DNA of 64,000 bases from Mansonella perstans. Taxonomy: Eukaryota > Nematoda > Chromadorea > Rhabditida > Onchocercidae. Below are positions 1 to 12,757 of the stretch, one piece after another. A model generated the notes under the pieces. That model searched no databases, had not been told where the DNA came from, and saw only the letters and a list, made by a program, of their open reading frames with translations. The position numbers and the translations under genes are program-made. The stretch is taken from assembly GCA_037074765.1 (NCBI GenBank), contig JBAMDO010000050.1, forward strand, positions 241,443-305,442. The letters are read 5' to 3'. Within the stretch, counting starts at the first letter, position 1. Each line of letters begins with the position of its first letter.

Positions 1-88
1 AATACCACCACTTCATTTAACATCAGCCTAGTATACACCCTGTACTTGAGCCATTCATCAGTTTTTTCTTATTCATGTTTATTTTCAG

Positions 89-3000
89 ATGATATTTCCC
101 AGATAAGTGGTAGTCCTGTGACGACAGTGTATCTTCAGCAGCAACATAACTTACATTTAGCAAGTGCACAGCAACCTGTTCTTGCCTTATCTCCGTCGCG
201 TGCTCGGGAGTTGGAGGAATCACGCGTTCGATCTTCAGCTGCTTTGCAAAACTGTGGGAACATTGACTCACGGTATGATATTCTGCTTGAGAATATTTCT
301 TTCCTACTTGAATCTTATTGAAGACAGCTTAAAGACATGAAGGAAGTTTTCTTCCATTTGTGTCTGATATATAGGATCCTAGTTTTAAAATTAACTATTA
401 AGTGATTTTCATTCTGAAGAGTGGTTTTTATCTATGTTGGAATTCAATTAATTTAATCAGTTTATTCATTCTACGTTTTTTAAGTCGATATTTGACATCT
501 GGTCGAAGTGCTGTTGGTGATATACCAGTTCGAAGTTCTGTTCGCGTTAATCCAATTGTAAGCAATGCAGTATGTTTCATCTTGTTTTGATAATTCTAGT
601 TTGTTTGTGGGCATATAGGTACTGAGGAACTGGCTGTTTTGCATACTGGTATATTTTGGTATATTTAAAGCTTTTTTTGAAATGAATATTTATTGCAAAA
701 GGTTGTACATCCCTAGAGCGGCTGCAAATTAACTACTAAAGTTTGTGATTATATACGGACAAAAAAATGGGAAGAAAGTTAAGTGAAACTTTCAGCTATT
801 AAATTTTCCTATTTATTTTGTAAAATTTTGTGCTGTGCAGGACTTCATACGTGGTGCAAAGCTAGTAGCACGTACTCCTGACGAAAGAAATGATATGAAG
901 CCTGTTATTATGCCCTCACCAACTGTAAACATAGCGTGTTCCACTTCTACTGAATCTGCTGCTGCACTGCACGATACATGTATTCCTTTTCCGACAGGGC
1001 AGCATGATGGCATAGCTGGTACTTCATATCCTGGACCGAGCGCGCGACCTACTATTTTGCGAAAGAATCGAGAATCAGGTAACTTTAATGTTGGTGCAGC
1101 GAAAAATTTAAGCTTGTATGAAATCCTCATGCATTACTTTTGTCTTGTAAGAAGCTTTACTGCGATGCAATTTTTTCAGGCCCTGTCCCTGCAGTGCGTC
1201 GTTTAATTGTTGCAGAAGCTCATCCTCATACAGGTCCATATCAGGAAGTACTGGCGTCTCCTTTAACTACAGTGAGAGACAATTCGAGGCAATTTTTTGT
1301 TTTGTTTAAACTTTTAATGTTTCGTGTGTGCCACTCTACATTTTCTGTCTAATTTTTCAGTTTAATGTGTTTCAAGCGCGCAAGTACAACAGACAATCGT
1401 GCGTTGAGCGGTGCGCCATGCATGTCACCTGATGCTCGAGGAATCTTCGCTAGAAAAGCGCCTGCTATATTCATTGGCAGTGTGGTGCAAAACACGAAGA
1501 ACTTTTCGGACCAGGTTAGACAAACTTCATTTTTATGTAGTGGAGAAAATTAGCAGCGATTTTCGACATTGGGATAGAGATGTGTATTGGATGCATGAGC
1601 CATCACTGAAGAACTGTTTATTCGTAATTAGTATCATATCTAAGGTTGCGGTTGCGGGAGCTGTGGAAGTTTCACCACGGAAAAGACTGAGAAAGCAAAA
1701 CTTCGAGTGCACAAATGCGGAAAAAATGAAGGTATGACTTATTTCTCTGGTTTTACACTTAAATAGATTTCTGAATAAGGTTTTTTTATGCAATGTTTCA
1801 GTTGCTTATAAGTACTGAGCGAGTCGTTGGAGACTCCTTCGTTACTATGAAAGATGAACTTACTTGGAAATCTGCAGATCTTGACTGTGAATCACGGTAT
1901 GTTTACTTTTTTGCTGATCCACGCTTTTGCACGACAGCTAATAACAGTTGCTTGCAGAGCGTTAGTTCATTCTTTTCGTTCTTTTGCCCAGAAATATTGT
2001 TTAGCACTTCATGTATTCATTAGAGTGCGTTACCTTGAACTAATTTTTATTCAAAACTTGTGTTCTTTTACAAGGAATCCAGGACGAGTCAAAAGTGATA
2101 GAGAAATTTTTTAGAGGATTGGAGGATTCAGTGCCTGAAAAAGTACCCAAACGACGCAGTCAAATACGTACAGATAATGGCGCGGGGGCAGTATCGCCGC
2201 AGCAGCGCGTTTCAGCGTCAGTTCCCCATCAGATTAATTCTGACAGTTATACAAAGGTGAAGAGGATGAAGAAAGCTCAAGTTTGCACTTGTTTATTGCT
2301 AAAATATTTGCAATTATATTGAACCTATTCTGCTCATCGTATAAGATTCTATTCATCGTATATAATAAGATTTCTACTCATGCTGTAAGATAATTGTATC
2401 AAGAAAGTGTTAATTTTCTTTCTGGTTCACTGGTTACAGTTATATGGAAAAGTTTTTGAAAATTGTAGTTTGTTTTTCTAAGGTATACATTCCCCACGAT
2501 TCCCTTCAATTGAGAATTACTTTAAAGAATCATAATTTTACTTCCTTGCCTTCTGAGACTCATTTCGAAATGCCAACTTCTTACAAATATATAATTTCAA
2601 AAGAAGTTATCAAATCTTTTCCTGTTATTTTTTTAGATCTCTCCTGTTTTCTTAAATTCCATTTGCAATTTTTTGGCCATATTGATGAACTTCAGATGCT
2701 CCCTCGGAATAAATTACCCGGATCCGGAGTCTCAGCTGTTGTTGAGCTGGATTCTAACTCATGGCCGGTCAGTAGTTTTGTTGATGAGAAGCGAACATTG
2801 CTGCAATATGAACAAATGGATTGTGCAGATGCAGAAGCAATAGAAACCCAGTTCAACGAAAAATGGATTGAAGAGGCGGAAGTACAGAAAATTGAGGATA
2901 CCACTTACTTGATGTGTCATATATTTGGGTGATTTTTTGCTCGCTTCGACTGGTTGTTTTGTAGAAATTGTTCGTTTATGTTTTCAGATATTTTCTTCGA

Positions 3001-6000
3001 AACAGATAATTCTGATTACATATTTGGCATTCTATAATACAGTTGCCATAAAATGATGTTGGAAAAGGAATGGTTGAAGTTTGTGTAAGATTCGTATTGG
3101 AGAACTGGGAACATTCAAGAAGTAGACCGGCATGATTTTTGCCATTTCTTTTAGTTTTGCACTGATTTGCAATATTATCTCTTTACTTTAATCATCATGG
3201 TTTATTAAATGTTTCATTTGCTTTTATTGTTTTTCTTTAATTGGAAAAATCGTTTATAGGTTAGAAATGGCTGTCCCATGTAATGCGTGTTCAAACAATC
3301 AACGGTTTCTTCACAAAGCATGTGATATATCAGCGACATTCTGTTTTTTTGGTGAAGACAAGATAAATAGAAATAGTCCATCAACTGTTTTGGACGAAAC
3401 CTTATCTTGTGTGAGTTTTTTCGGATTCATTCGAACATTTTTTTTGTGGCGGAAGAGGAAGATTTAGCACTATTTGTGAACCCTTTATGCTCTCTTTTTT
3501 TTGCTCCGAACACATCCCTCAATTATTTTACCGCTGGTTCGTTGCTCAGATGTCAATAGCTTGATGATTATTTCATGTTGAAGATGGCGACAGTGATGGC
3601 AAAAAAACCTGTTGTCGAATCCACTGAACTAAAAACTGCCATCACATCGGAAACCACATCGAATATTCAAAATGATAGTGGAAAAAGTGATTTACAGTGC
3701 CGTCAATTTACTGAACAGGTGTAGTAATTATGTAAGACTTTTTTTTGCCATGACGCAGTAGTTCGTTGTTCATTTCAGTGACCGGTATAATAGTTTATTA
3801 TTATATCACTAATTTTTGCTTACTTTTGGTCCTGACAGAAAACTTGATTACACTTGAGCCACTTAGAAATATTATATCACTATATTAAGTTATTAAGTTT
3901 CCTATGTTTCTGATGTTTCTGACTGAAATTGTAATTGCCGTAATAATCAATGACTGTTAAGCAGTCAGGAGAAGGACATATATTCATTGTGCTGAAGGAG
4001 CTTTATTTAGGATTATATTTCCAAAAAGCATGAAATTGTTATTTTTAGTTATCTTCCGGACGAAATAAACTGTTACCTAGTGAGCTTTACAAACATTATT
4101 TTTATGAGAGAAAAAAGTCGTTTTTAGTACAGTGTTTGTTTTTATAGAATCGGAAAATCTTTGCTCAAATGCTTTTATGTTATGGTTTAAAAGACCGTTG
4201 GCAACGTTTTGATCGTATCTCCGGTTGCGAGCGTGTAATGAAACGAATATATGTGAAACGCTGGATGTTACAAGAACATTTCCGCAATGCAAAGCAGTCG
4301 GTAACAGCCGATGCTGAACTAAATTCACATTTGGTCTGTGTTCAGGAATTCCTTTGATTCATCCGTTATATTAATGTATGTTGGTGCTTAGTGCTGAATG
4401 CAGTAAGTATATGATTTACAGGTCGCTTCGTTGGACGATTATTCAATTACGGCAGCCAAAAAACAGGCAGAGAAATTTCTTGGAAATTATCCGATTTGTT
4501 CTCCTTCAACCTCCGATAGTGTTTTTGAGAAGAATGTTAATAGCGAACCTGTGTACGTTTACAAATATCTGGAAGAAGCTTTAGAGGTTTATACGCGTAG
4601 AGCGAGTAGTGATTTAGTAGGAAGTGGCCATATATCACCCCAGGGAGGCAAGCAAATAGGTGTTAGGTTATCTCGTGGCCTACAACCTTTCGGCTACGCG
4701 AGTCGACGTGATCCAGAAACCGAAATGCTACAGGCGGTTGCAGAAGTTCTCGCGGAAATCATTGAAATCGTCATCGAAAATGATAAAGGTTTTGAACTTT
4801 GTTCCATAATTGATGCTTGAGCTATTTCTGAAGATTCATTTTTTAATGATTCCGAGTTGCTGGCATTAATGGGAATCATTCGCTATATTACAGAAGGACG
4901 AGAAGAAAGAAATGAACAACAGCATTTAGGAAGAAAAAGGAAAAAGAAAGATCATCATTTGATTGAAATCAAAATTGCAGACCGATTTGGGATCATTGAG
5001 CTACCTCACACTGTACCTCAAGTATAGCATTTTATTCTTTTCCGAAAATCTGGTTGTATGTGTGAGTGTGAACACTTGATCAAATTGTGTTGCAGTTATC
5101 ACTGAACACCTACACTCATTGCATTCTTTAGTGATGGTTGATTTGTTGCGTGTTGCACACTCTGCATGGAAAAGGACTTAATTAGTTTTTTCGTGACCTA
5201 CAGCATATTGAAATGTTCAGTGAATCATGATTGTACTTCCTGAACTTTTGTTTAGCACTAGTCGATACTGCTTTCGATTTTCTAATTTTTTTTAAGCACT
5301 GAAATCATATTTAAAGCACGAAGATGGATCTAGCGTGTTTGTGATTATTTTATTTTGGTGTTTTATTCTTCAGATTTTCGGTGTAATTTGTCTTGCCACC
5401 CTCTTTTCTTTCCACCCATATTTCGTTTTTTATAGAAATCACTTTTGCAGAATATATCAGTGATGTGTGTTTCAGGCTTCGAACAGTGCTGTTGCTTTGT
5501 ATGATAACATAAGCCAGTGCACTCTTAGTAGGAAAAGGAAATCAAAAGCTCCAGATGCGGATGATGCTTTCTTCATGAATATAGAAGAAGAACTGAGTCG
5601 TAAAAAAAAGCGAATTGCAGGAAATAAAAACCTTTCGCGGACGCTGCATTCCTTAAGGTTCATAAAGTATACAAATAATAAAATGCGTATGTCTAGCAGA
5701 TTTTTTTTCATTTCTGGTCGTTTGGTCTTACATACAACTGATACAGAAATGGTTAAATTTTCACTTATCACTTCTTCGTTTCAAAAGTTTACGGGCACAA
5801 TGGCGAAACGTAGTTATTATTTGAACGGCAATCAAAAGTTAACTATAAAGAATTATTTGCTAGGTTTTATTCTGACACTTCAGTGTTTAAAACGGGATTT
5901 TCAGTCAGGTGCGGGCAGTCCATCAGAGATTATCAGATATGCGGAAGGCTGAGCGTGACAATTTAAATGAAGCAACAAAACAGATGCTTGATCTTGTCAG

Positions 6001-7614
6001 AAACAGTGATCCTACTTCTTATGTCGAACTGATAAATGGTCACAAAGAAGTTAGTTTAATCTATTTACTTGGATCTGAAACTGTGTAGGCTTTCAGATAA
6101 AAACAGGATTACTGGATCAAATTGCGACAGCTTTCTTTGTAGTTGCCATCATATCTAACATGAAGTGGTTCAAGAACTTTTTATTGTCATTAACAGTGCA
6201 GTAATTTTAGTGAATTTTCTGCGACTTGCGGTATGTTTGCAGTTTTAGATTACATTCTTTTATGACTTATCTAATATACCAGTATTTGCCAAGTTTGTTG
6301 TAACACATCTTCTTAAGGAATGTCAACCTTACGACAATGATACTGTTCGAGAAGAAAAATGGCAAAGTCGGCTTCTGTCATTTACTAAAGCGATCCCACC
6401 TAAAATTATTCCAACTTCAAGAAACTATGATGCAAATTTAGCAATGAAGCTTCACCCACCAATGAATTATATACTTAAATTGTTTGGGGTCTGCTTTTTT
6501 GTCAAATGTTAGAAGATGGAATGTTAGTGCAGTAAAATATATTTTCGATGAACACAGTGACTTCGAGATTAAACAAAACGTTGAGTGCAGTCATTTGAAG
6601 AGGGCATCTTCTCATAGTTTTTTTTTTTTTTTTTTTTTTTTTTGCACTGATCTCAGTGTTGTGCAACCATAATGGAGCTGTCAGCTATAGACTCTGCTGA
6701 CACTAGTTTGTTGATATAGCTAATTTTAATTTACCGTCCCTGACCCAATTGTCGTTTCGTAAATTCTATAATGATTTTAAGGAAAAGTGTATTCGTCCGC
6801 CCAAACGTTTTCGGTCGGGAATGAAGCGAACGCGCAAAAGTCAATCACGTAGGGGTCGCGGTCGCCAACGCGGAAATGTTGCACATTCAAAAAAAAAGTC
6901 GCCGACTCCTGAGCCGAAGCTGGAAGATCTTGAGCCACATTTTACGGCTGCAGAAATGAGTGCGATGTTCAAGAAAGAATTTGGAATGGATATGAAAACA
7001 TTTAGGCTAGCTTGAATTTATTTCATCACTTTTTCCTTTGTTAGTTTGTTTTGAGCAGTGGATTAATTTTATTCATTTTGTAACTTTTATGATTTTTAGG
7101 TTTTTTACCCAAATAATTTAGGTATGAACGCTGTTCACAACAAGAATCGCATTCGAAATTGGTTGGTCAAGAGCAGCTATCGCATAGTGGAGAACGAGGA
7201 TTGGGAGCAACAGAAATATCAGTTGCAAATCAGTCTTGTGCAGATTGCAATGTGTTGAAGGATAATATAACAGAGGATGTAGAAAATGGAAGTGCGATGA
7301 TCAGTGAAGTCATGACAGTAATTCCCGGCGACCCAGAAGTTGTTATTGAAAACTTGAACAGCGAAACGCAGCATGAGAATGGGAGCGATGAAAATGTTGA
7401 TTCATCGGTGTCAGTGCCTTGCGTAGATTCTCTCCAAAATGATGAAAGTAGCTTATTTGAACATGTGCAAACGCGTGGGCGATACATACGTGAGCATTTC
7501 GCTACGCTGTTGCATGCACTGCGAATCAGTGAGCTGTTGACAGTGAAAGCGATTAGAATGTTCAGGGACTACACAGCAGATCTGTTTGACCAAGAAAGCA
7601 AAGGTGCGGATTGA
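89..7614 (+). CDS. 3' part of a multi-exon gene for an unrecognised basic, probably nuclear protein
   Basis: The gene enters from the left edge. Exons that chain with matching splice phase are 89-272, 485-557, 841-1078 and 1180-1271. Further likely coding blocks are about 1550-1731, 1802-1893, 2075-2256, 2690-2915, 3260-3408, 3585-3717, 4148-4335, 4423-5024, 5476-5660, 5905-6050, 6320-6477, 6720-7007 and 7122-7614 (stop TGA). The protein is hydrophilic and low in complexity, with basic clusters (SPRKRLRKQ near 1675; KRTRKSQSRRGRGRQRG near 6830) that look like nuclear or nucleic-acid-binding segments. The last exon is acidic/Ser-rich and ends in a helical, Leu-rich segment (YIREHFATLLHALRISELL). 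No catalytic domain is visible. The motifs ARPTILRK and later SPRKRLRKQ faintly recall SAP130 of the Sin3 complex, but its C-terminal domain was not found, so I do not name it. The joins between 1.36 and 1.73 kb are unresolved because frame and splice phase disagree, and the block could hold two genes. Confidence 0.55.
4789..4833 (+). other. Either a 45-nt intron or an in-frame TGA inside an exon
   Basis: The reading frame of the exon starting at 4423 meets TGA at 4818-4820, yet the same frame stays open and protein-like afterwards (NDSELLALMGIIRY, then RKRKKKDHH). A GT at 4789-4790 and an AG at 4832-4833 would remove exactly 45 nt, take out the TGA and keep frame (...ENDK-DSFFNDSE...). This is far shorter than most introns in the window. 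Otherwise the TGA is a real stop, a sequence error or a readthrough site. Confidence 0.5.
6618..6643 (+). repeat. Homopolymer T tract inside an intron of the left-hand gene
   Basis: About 26 consecutive T residues lie between the likely exons ending near 6477 and starting at 6720. Similar shorter T runs occur at about 8553-8562 and 8608-8625. They are too long for a normal polypyrimidine tract alone and are prone to length error. Confidence 0.85.
7008..7121 (+). other. Candidate GC-AG intron before the last exon
   Basis: The exon starting at 6720 reads open to ...KTFR, then would give Leu-Ala-stop. There is no GT at that point, but a GC follows ACATTTAG at 7007. The acceptor ATTTAG at 7121 then resumes in frame (AG plus G, Arg, then YERCSQQESHSK). 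If it is not spliced, the protein stops at 7012-7014 and the 7122-7614 reading frame belongs to something else. Confidence 0.4.
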
Positions 7615-10600
7615 GCTTGGATTATGCATCATTTCGAGCTTCATCTCAGATTAATGTACTTGTATTTTAAACTTAAATCTCATCTTACCTACATTGTATA
7701 TTTTTTATCTTTTCATATCAAGCTTTTGCTCTTTAGATACTATGTTTTGTATAATTTCTATTTTTGGAAATCTGAATAACACGGTTTTCAATTAGTGCAT
7801 TTGTAACATGAATTGTCATTGCTGATTTTTTCATAACTGAAGTGGTGGTCATAATAATTTTTATGGAAAACCTACTATACATGATCTCGTATTTTTATGG
7901 TGTTCAGTGCAGCTCATGTTACCTGATGTTAAATGCATGTTGTTCTCAATGATTCTATAATGGCACTTAAATAAGGCAATTATAATTTGTTATGGCAAGG
8001 AGTATGTGTTTATGTTATCTTCATTTTGATGATGCATCGCAAAATTTAATAACATTTACCATCTTTGTTACATATGTATTTTTAAAGTATTTCTTTTTTC
8101 CAAGCCTAAATTCTTAAAGAATTGTTTATGTAATTATAAAATGTAATGGAATCTGTAAATTCTCTTCGCCTTTGATTGAGATTGGCGAATTGAACCTATG
8201 TGAATCGATGTAGAATCGTTATATCAGTATTTTTTATTTTATTAAGCATACAAAAAAAGTCTGATAGTTTTTGCGGTAGTAGTGAACTGTACTTGATGCT
8301 GTTTTGTACAGATTATTGTTACTTCCACTTGTTTAAGTTCCATGTTTACTTTCAAGGAAAAACATTTCCGATCTGAAATAGTCCGTAACTAGTGGAAATG
8401 AGCAGGTTTTGTCATTCCGTTTTATATTTGGACAGTTCAACGTAAAACGAACTTATTGCTGTTCTTTATTTGCACTTTATTTTCTTGGCATAAAAGCCTG
8501 TTAATTTTTGTTCACTGTTCAATTCCCTCATGTTCTTCCGTGTGCTATGGATTACTTTTTTTTTTCTAATTTAAATCGTTAAAATTGTTGTCGCTTTTGT
8601 TTCACATTTTTTTTTTTTTTTTTTTATGAGGATGTGCCTATGTGCTCATTCTTTGTGGTTTCATATGCACAAGAAATTTAATGCTAATGAATTTTGCAGA
8701 TAGGTGTTAAAAATCGCATATAAGCTAGTATTAATTAAGTGGTCTTTTGATTCAGTCTGCTATTCTATGGAGACACTTAACTGAAGCTGTGAATTGCTGA
8801 CCGAAGTAAAGTTTAGATTAAAGTTGGTTGAATGATGATAAGTTCCTAGTGAATTTGTGAAGTTCGTAAGTTTGACAGGGCAACACAGATGTAGTACAAG
8901 AGATCGTAGTAATACAAGGTGCATCAACTTTGGTAGCTATCCTATCCATAAACTACTAGGCCGAAAAATACGAATAACATTGGTCTTTGTGAGATAGTCA
9001 ATACGAGAATTGTTCGTATATATTACCGCGAAATCTGATTGGGCACTGGATAAAATTCAAATGACGAGAATGACCATTTTATTTAGGGTTATTGGTCAAC
9101 CGTGAGGGTGTCAAAGTGCAATTGCAGGGCAGTCCTACTTTTTAATTCTGTAGCCCTCTTTTGTAATCAGGTGCAAATAGGTCAGAGTGGCAACTGCTAT
9201 TCATTGTCGGAAAATCCGAAATGTAAGTTTCTAGTTTGAGTTGTATTAAGTTAAAATATTTGTGAGATAAGTGATTTAGCTGTCGTCTTCCATTCTATTA
9301 ATTAAAATGAGGCATGGCTTAATTATTGTAAAAGACGTATATCTGCTGATTTTGTAAAAATCTTAGGCAGCTGTTGGAACATTGTAGGACTTTATATGTA
9401 TCTGTTGGAATGTTGTAAGAACTGATATACAGCTGTACTTATTATAAGTCAGACCCACTTGCTTACAATGTGAAAGACTAGGATCTTTGACACACACTCA
9501 TCCACTTTAACATAATTTTGTGTTCAGTTCAGTTTCGTGCAACATCTGAACTGTCGTTGTGATTCTTAATCTCGCCAATAAATCTATCTTTTGATCCTGC
9601 TTAGCTGCAATCTACAGAAGTGAGACCAATTCCTTCTCAAACACAAGCATTTCTCTATACAAATTCTCAAATTTTCATGACATTTCAAGGTATGAAAAGG
9701 AGTTTTTCGAAGAGGACTTCGATCGAAATATAAACGCAATTATCGTTAAGCAAATGGTGCATTGGGTATAAATGTTTCACTTGATAGCAATCACTTTTGT
9801 ACGCTCCATTGGATCAACCAGCAACTTCTATGGATCCCATATTTGGGGCCGTGGAAGTATTACATTAGGAACGATTACTAATCGCAAGGCTGTTTTTATT
9901 GTACTTAAAGATTCATGTCAATAGTTTCTGATGTGAATAGTATCGGAAACTCATGATTTCTCGAATTTAGCGGCGGAAATTAACCAACATTGTGAGGAAT
10001 TATAAGAAAAAATTGTGATGAACGTGCATATCCGACTTGTAATTGCGCTTTTCCCGGCGTGTATATTCTTATTTAAATAACACGGGTCCAGATCACCTGA
10101 AATCCTCCACCACTCAATTGAAGCCATGAAATCAGTCCTTCCGATCGTACCTTCAATTTTTCAATAATTTTCTCCTCGACGCACTTCCGGTTTTTGCCCT
10201 TGTGAAAACATTTCAAAAGGTAAGCTATCAAAAAAACAGAGACCACACAACAGTGCTCTTTCCACTTTCCTCCTACCCATTCCCGTTAGTCCCAATCACC
10301 CGGAATCTTTCCTTCCGAAAATCATCAGCACATCTGAGCACATCCAGCCCCGAAACAATACAAGTAAAACCGACAACAATAATTAGGGGGTCTAATCGAA
10401 GACGAGGATCATGTCATCTATTCGTGACACTTGATATAGCGAAGCTTGACAAACACTTGTGGCTCCAAAGGAGATGTAATAATGCGACTAAAAGACTTCC
10501 GGAACGTCAAACAAGATCATCTGGTTCTTCTCTTTAATGATTTGACTTTCGGAACCAGATGGATTATGGCTGATTTATATAACCTTTCCTCATAAAACTG

Positions 10601-12757
10601 CCACACATGTTGGTTTTTATAATGTGAAGCTCTAAATATGCAGGAAGCTTGCAAACAGTTACACTTAACAATCTTTAATGATTTTCCAAATTGAAATAAT
10701 TCACTTTACATTGATTTTTAATCAAAGATTTTATCCAAAATTTCATTTAATGCTTTGGCAGAAACCAATTAGCAGCAGTACAAGATTTATATAAGTTATT
10801 TGTAAAAATTTCAAAACAAATCAAGTCTTACTGCAGTTATTTCTGTCAGTCTAATTGTGAAGTTTCTGCGAAATTTTTTAACTTGTAAGCCCTTTAAATG
10901 AAATTCTAGATATATTACTTCATCAGACTTTATAACTCAATGACAGAACACCTTAGACGACAGAAAGAGATCGTAGAAACTGGACCAACTTCTTCAAGCG
11001 CCTTTCGCGGTGGAAATAGCAATCAGTATTTCAAGGTTTTGTAGGAACACAACATAAAACAATATATGGTCAGACATCGGGCATTCCATGAAAGACATAC
11101 ACAAATCTGACGAAAAACATCACGAACATTTGAACATAACCATTGGATATTTAGGCCAATCGAAATATGCCGGTTTGTGAATATTTCATATGGTACATAT
11201 CGCGGATTAAACATCTTACATGTTGTTAATTTTATTTAGAAAAAATGCCTAAACTAAATGAATCGTTAAAACTGAAGAAAATACTGCCAAAATCTTTGAC
11301 ATCAGCCTCCAAAACCTGAAGTTTTCTGATAAGCAAAGTGTGCACTAATTCAAAATGCATTTTTTGCGCTTTCGTTTTTAATTATTTCTAAATAATACTC
11401 CTCCCTTGCCCTCTTTGCTGGACTCATTGTTACTGCAAAATCTGTTAGAAGGAGAGAAAAATATAAATCACTATTTTCTCTTCAATGGCTTTTAAAAAAT
11501 GGAAAAAAAGGATAACGTACCGTAATTTCATGAAATATAAAATAAGACCCAATAGCTTAAAACGCGCCTCATCAAGCGGTAATAGATATATTATCGATAA
11601 ATTTAACAAGACAGAATCTGGAAAAGAACCAATACCAAGATTTAATATTTCTCAGATAAATACTTAAAAAGTTACCTCAAAATTCTAACTATGGGGAATT
11701 TCATTCGCTTGCAGTGTAATCATGCAGCAATTATGATTTGTTAAATCACTTTGATTTGACAAGCATGACACTGCACCGAAAATTCCTTTCAAAAAATTCA
11801 AACCGTGATATTCACAGAAGATGGAAAACACAGTAATTTGAGAGATTAAATTCTGAACTACGTAAACTGAATACCGCTTGTTATGAATGCTTACCTCAAA
11901 TAGAGTTGAAAATTTAACACAATTGTGGTAGATTGAAATCAATATTAAATATAATGAAAGTTAGAGAAAGAGAAACATGAAATATAATAAATAGAAATGT
12001 GGAGAAAGAGATTCAATTAGTTGGACAAAGAAAGTCAGTTAACAATATCGAAGCAGCAAGAACACAGATTTTATTTACACGCAAACATTCGGTGCATTTA
12101 TATTTGAAAAAGCACTGATAGGAAAAACAAACAACATTAAAATCCTAATATTTCATCACTGAGTCTTTTCATCCACCACATAACAATCAATACTTTCAGA
12201 TTATTTATTAAAACCACCGCAAATCTGACTCTTGCAAGTACAAACTCCTCTAACTCAACATCATCCATATTGTATTATTAACAAGAAAAAAATCTACATA
12301 AACTCACAAATCATTCATCAACAAATCAGTATTAGCGATTAATGCGATATTGGAAGTGATGAACCGATCAAGATACTGATCCTTTGCATATCAATGAACA
12401 AAGCGAAAGTCATAATAGAAAAATTGATGCAGCAATAAATAACATGATGGACAACCAAGATGTTCGTGAAGCATATATCTGCTTTACTGAGTTCACTTTT
12501 TCTGCAAGAGTGATTATGAATTGAATAAGTTACCGGACAGTGCACTAGAAAATTTAGCCGAAATAAACTAACATTTTAAAATTTCGCCGAATTTTTAAAT
12601 ATAAAATATTATAGAAAATTAGTGCAAAACTCAACAAGGTCATGAAATACAAAATTTATATCTCAATGATGTAAGAAATGCTGACTACTTAATATCAAAA
12701 CAAAATGGAACGTGATCGAAGAAGTTTCAAGCAAAATGAAATGATCATTACAGCTTT
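7615..12757. other. Intergenic stretch between convergent genes; no gene recognised
   Basis: The stretch follows the stop of the left-hand + strand gene and precedes the stop of the - strand adhesion gene. It should hold both 3' UTRs. Open frames here (for example 10202-10537 and 11485-11667, both +) have no domain, no splice context and no protein-like composition that I can support. Confidence 0.6.

Noticed and set aside
10202..10537. 111-codon + strand open frame
   Set aside because: No recognisable domain, composition like random AT-rich sequence, and it lies in the shared 3' intergenic region.
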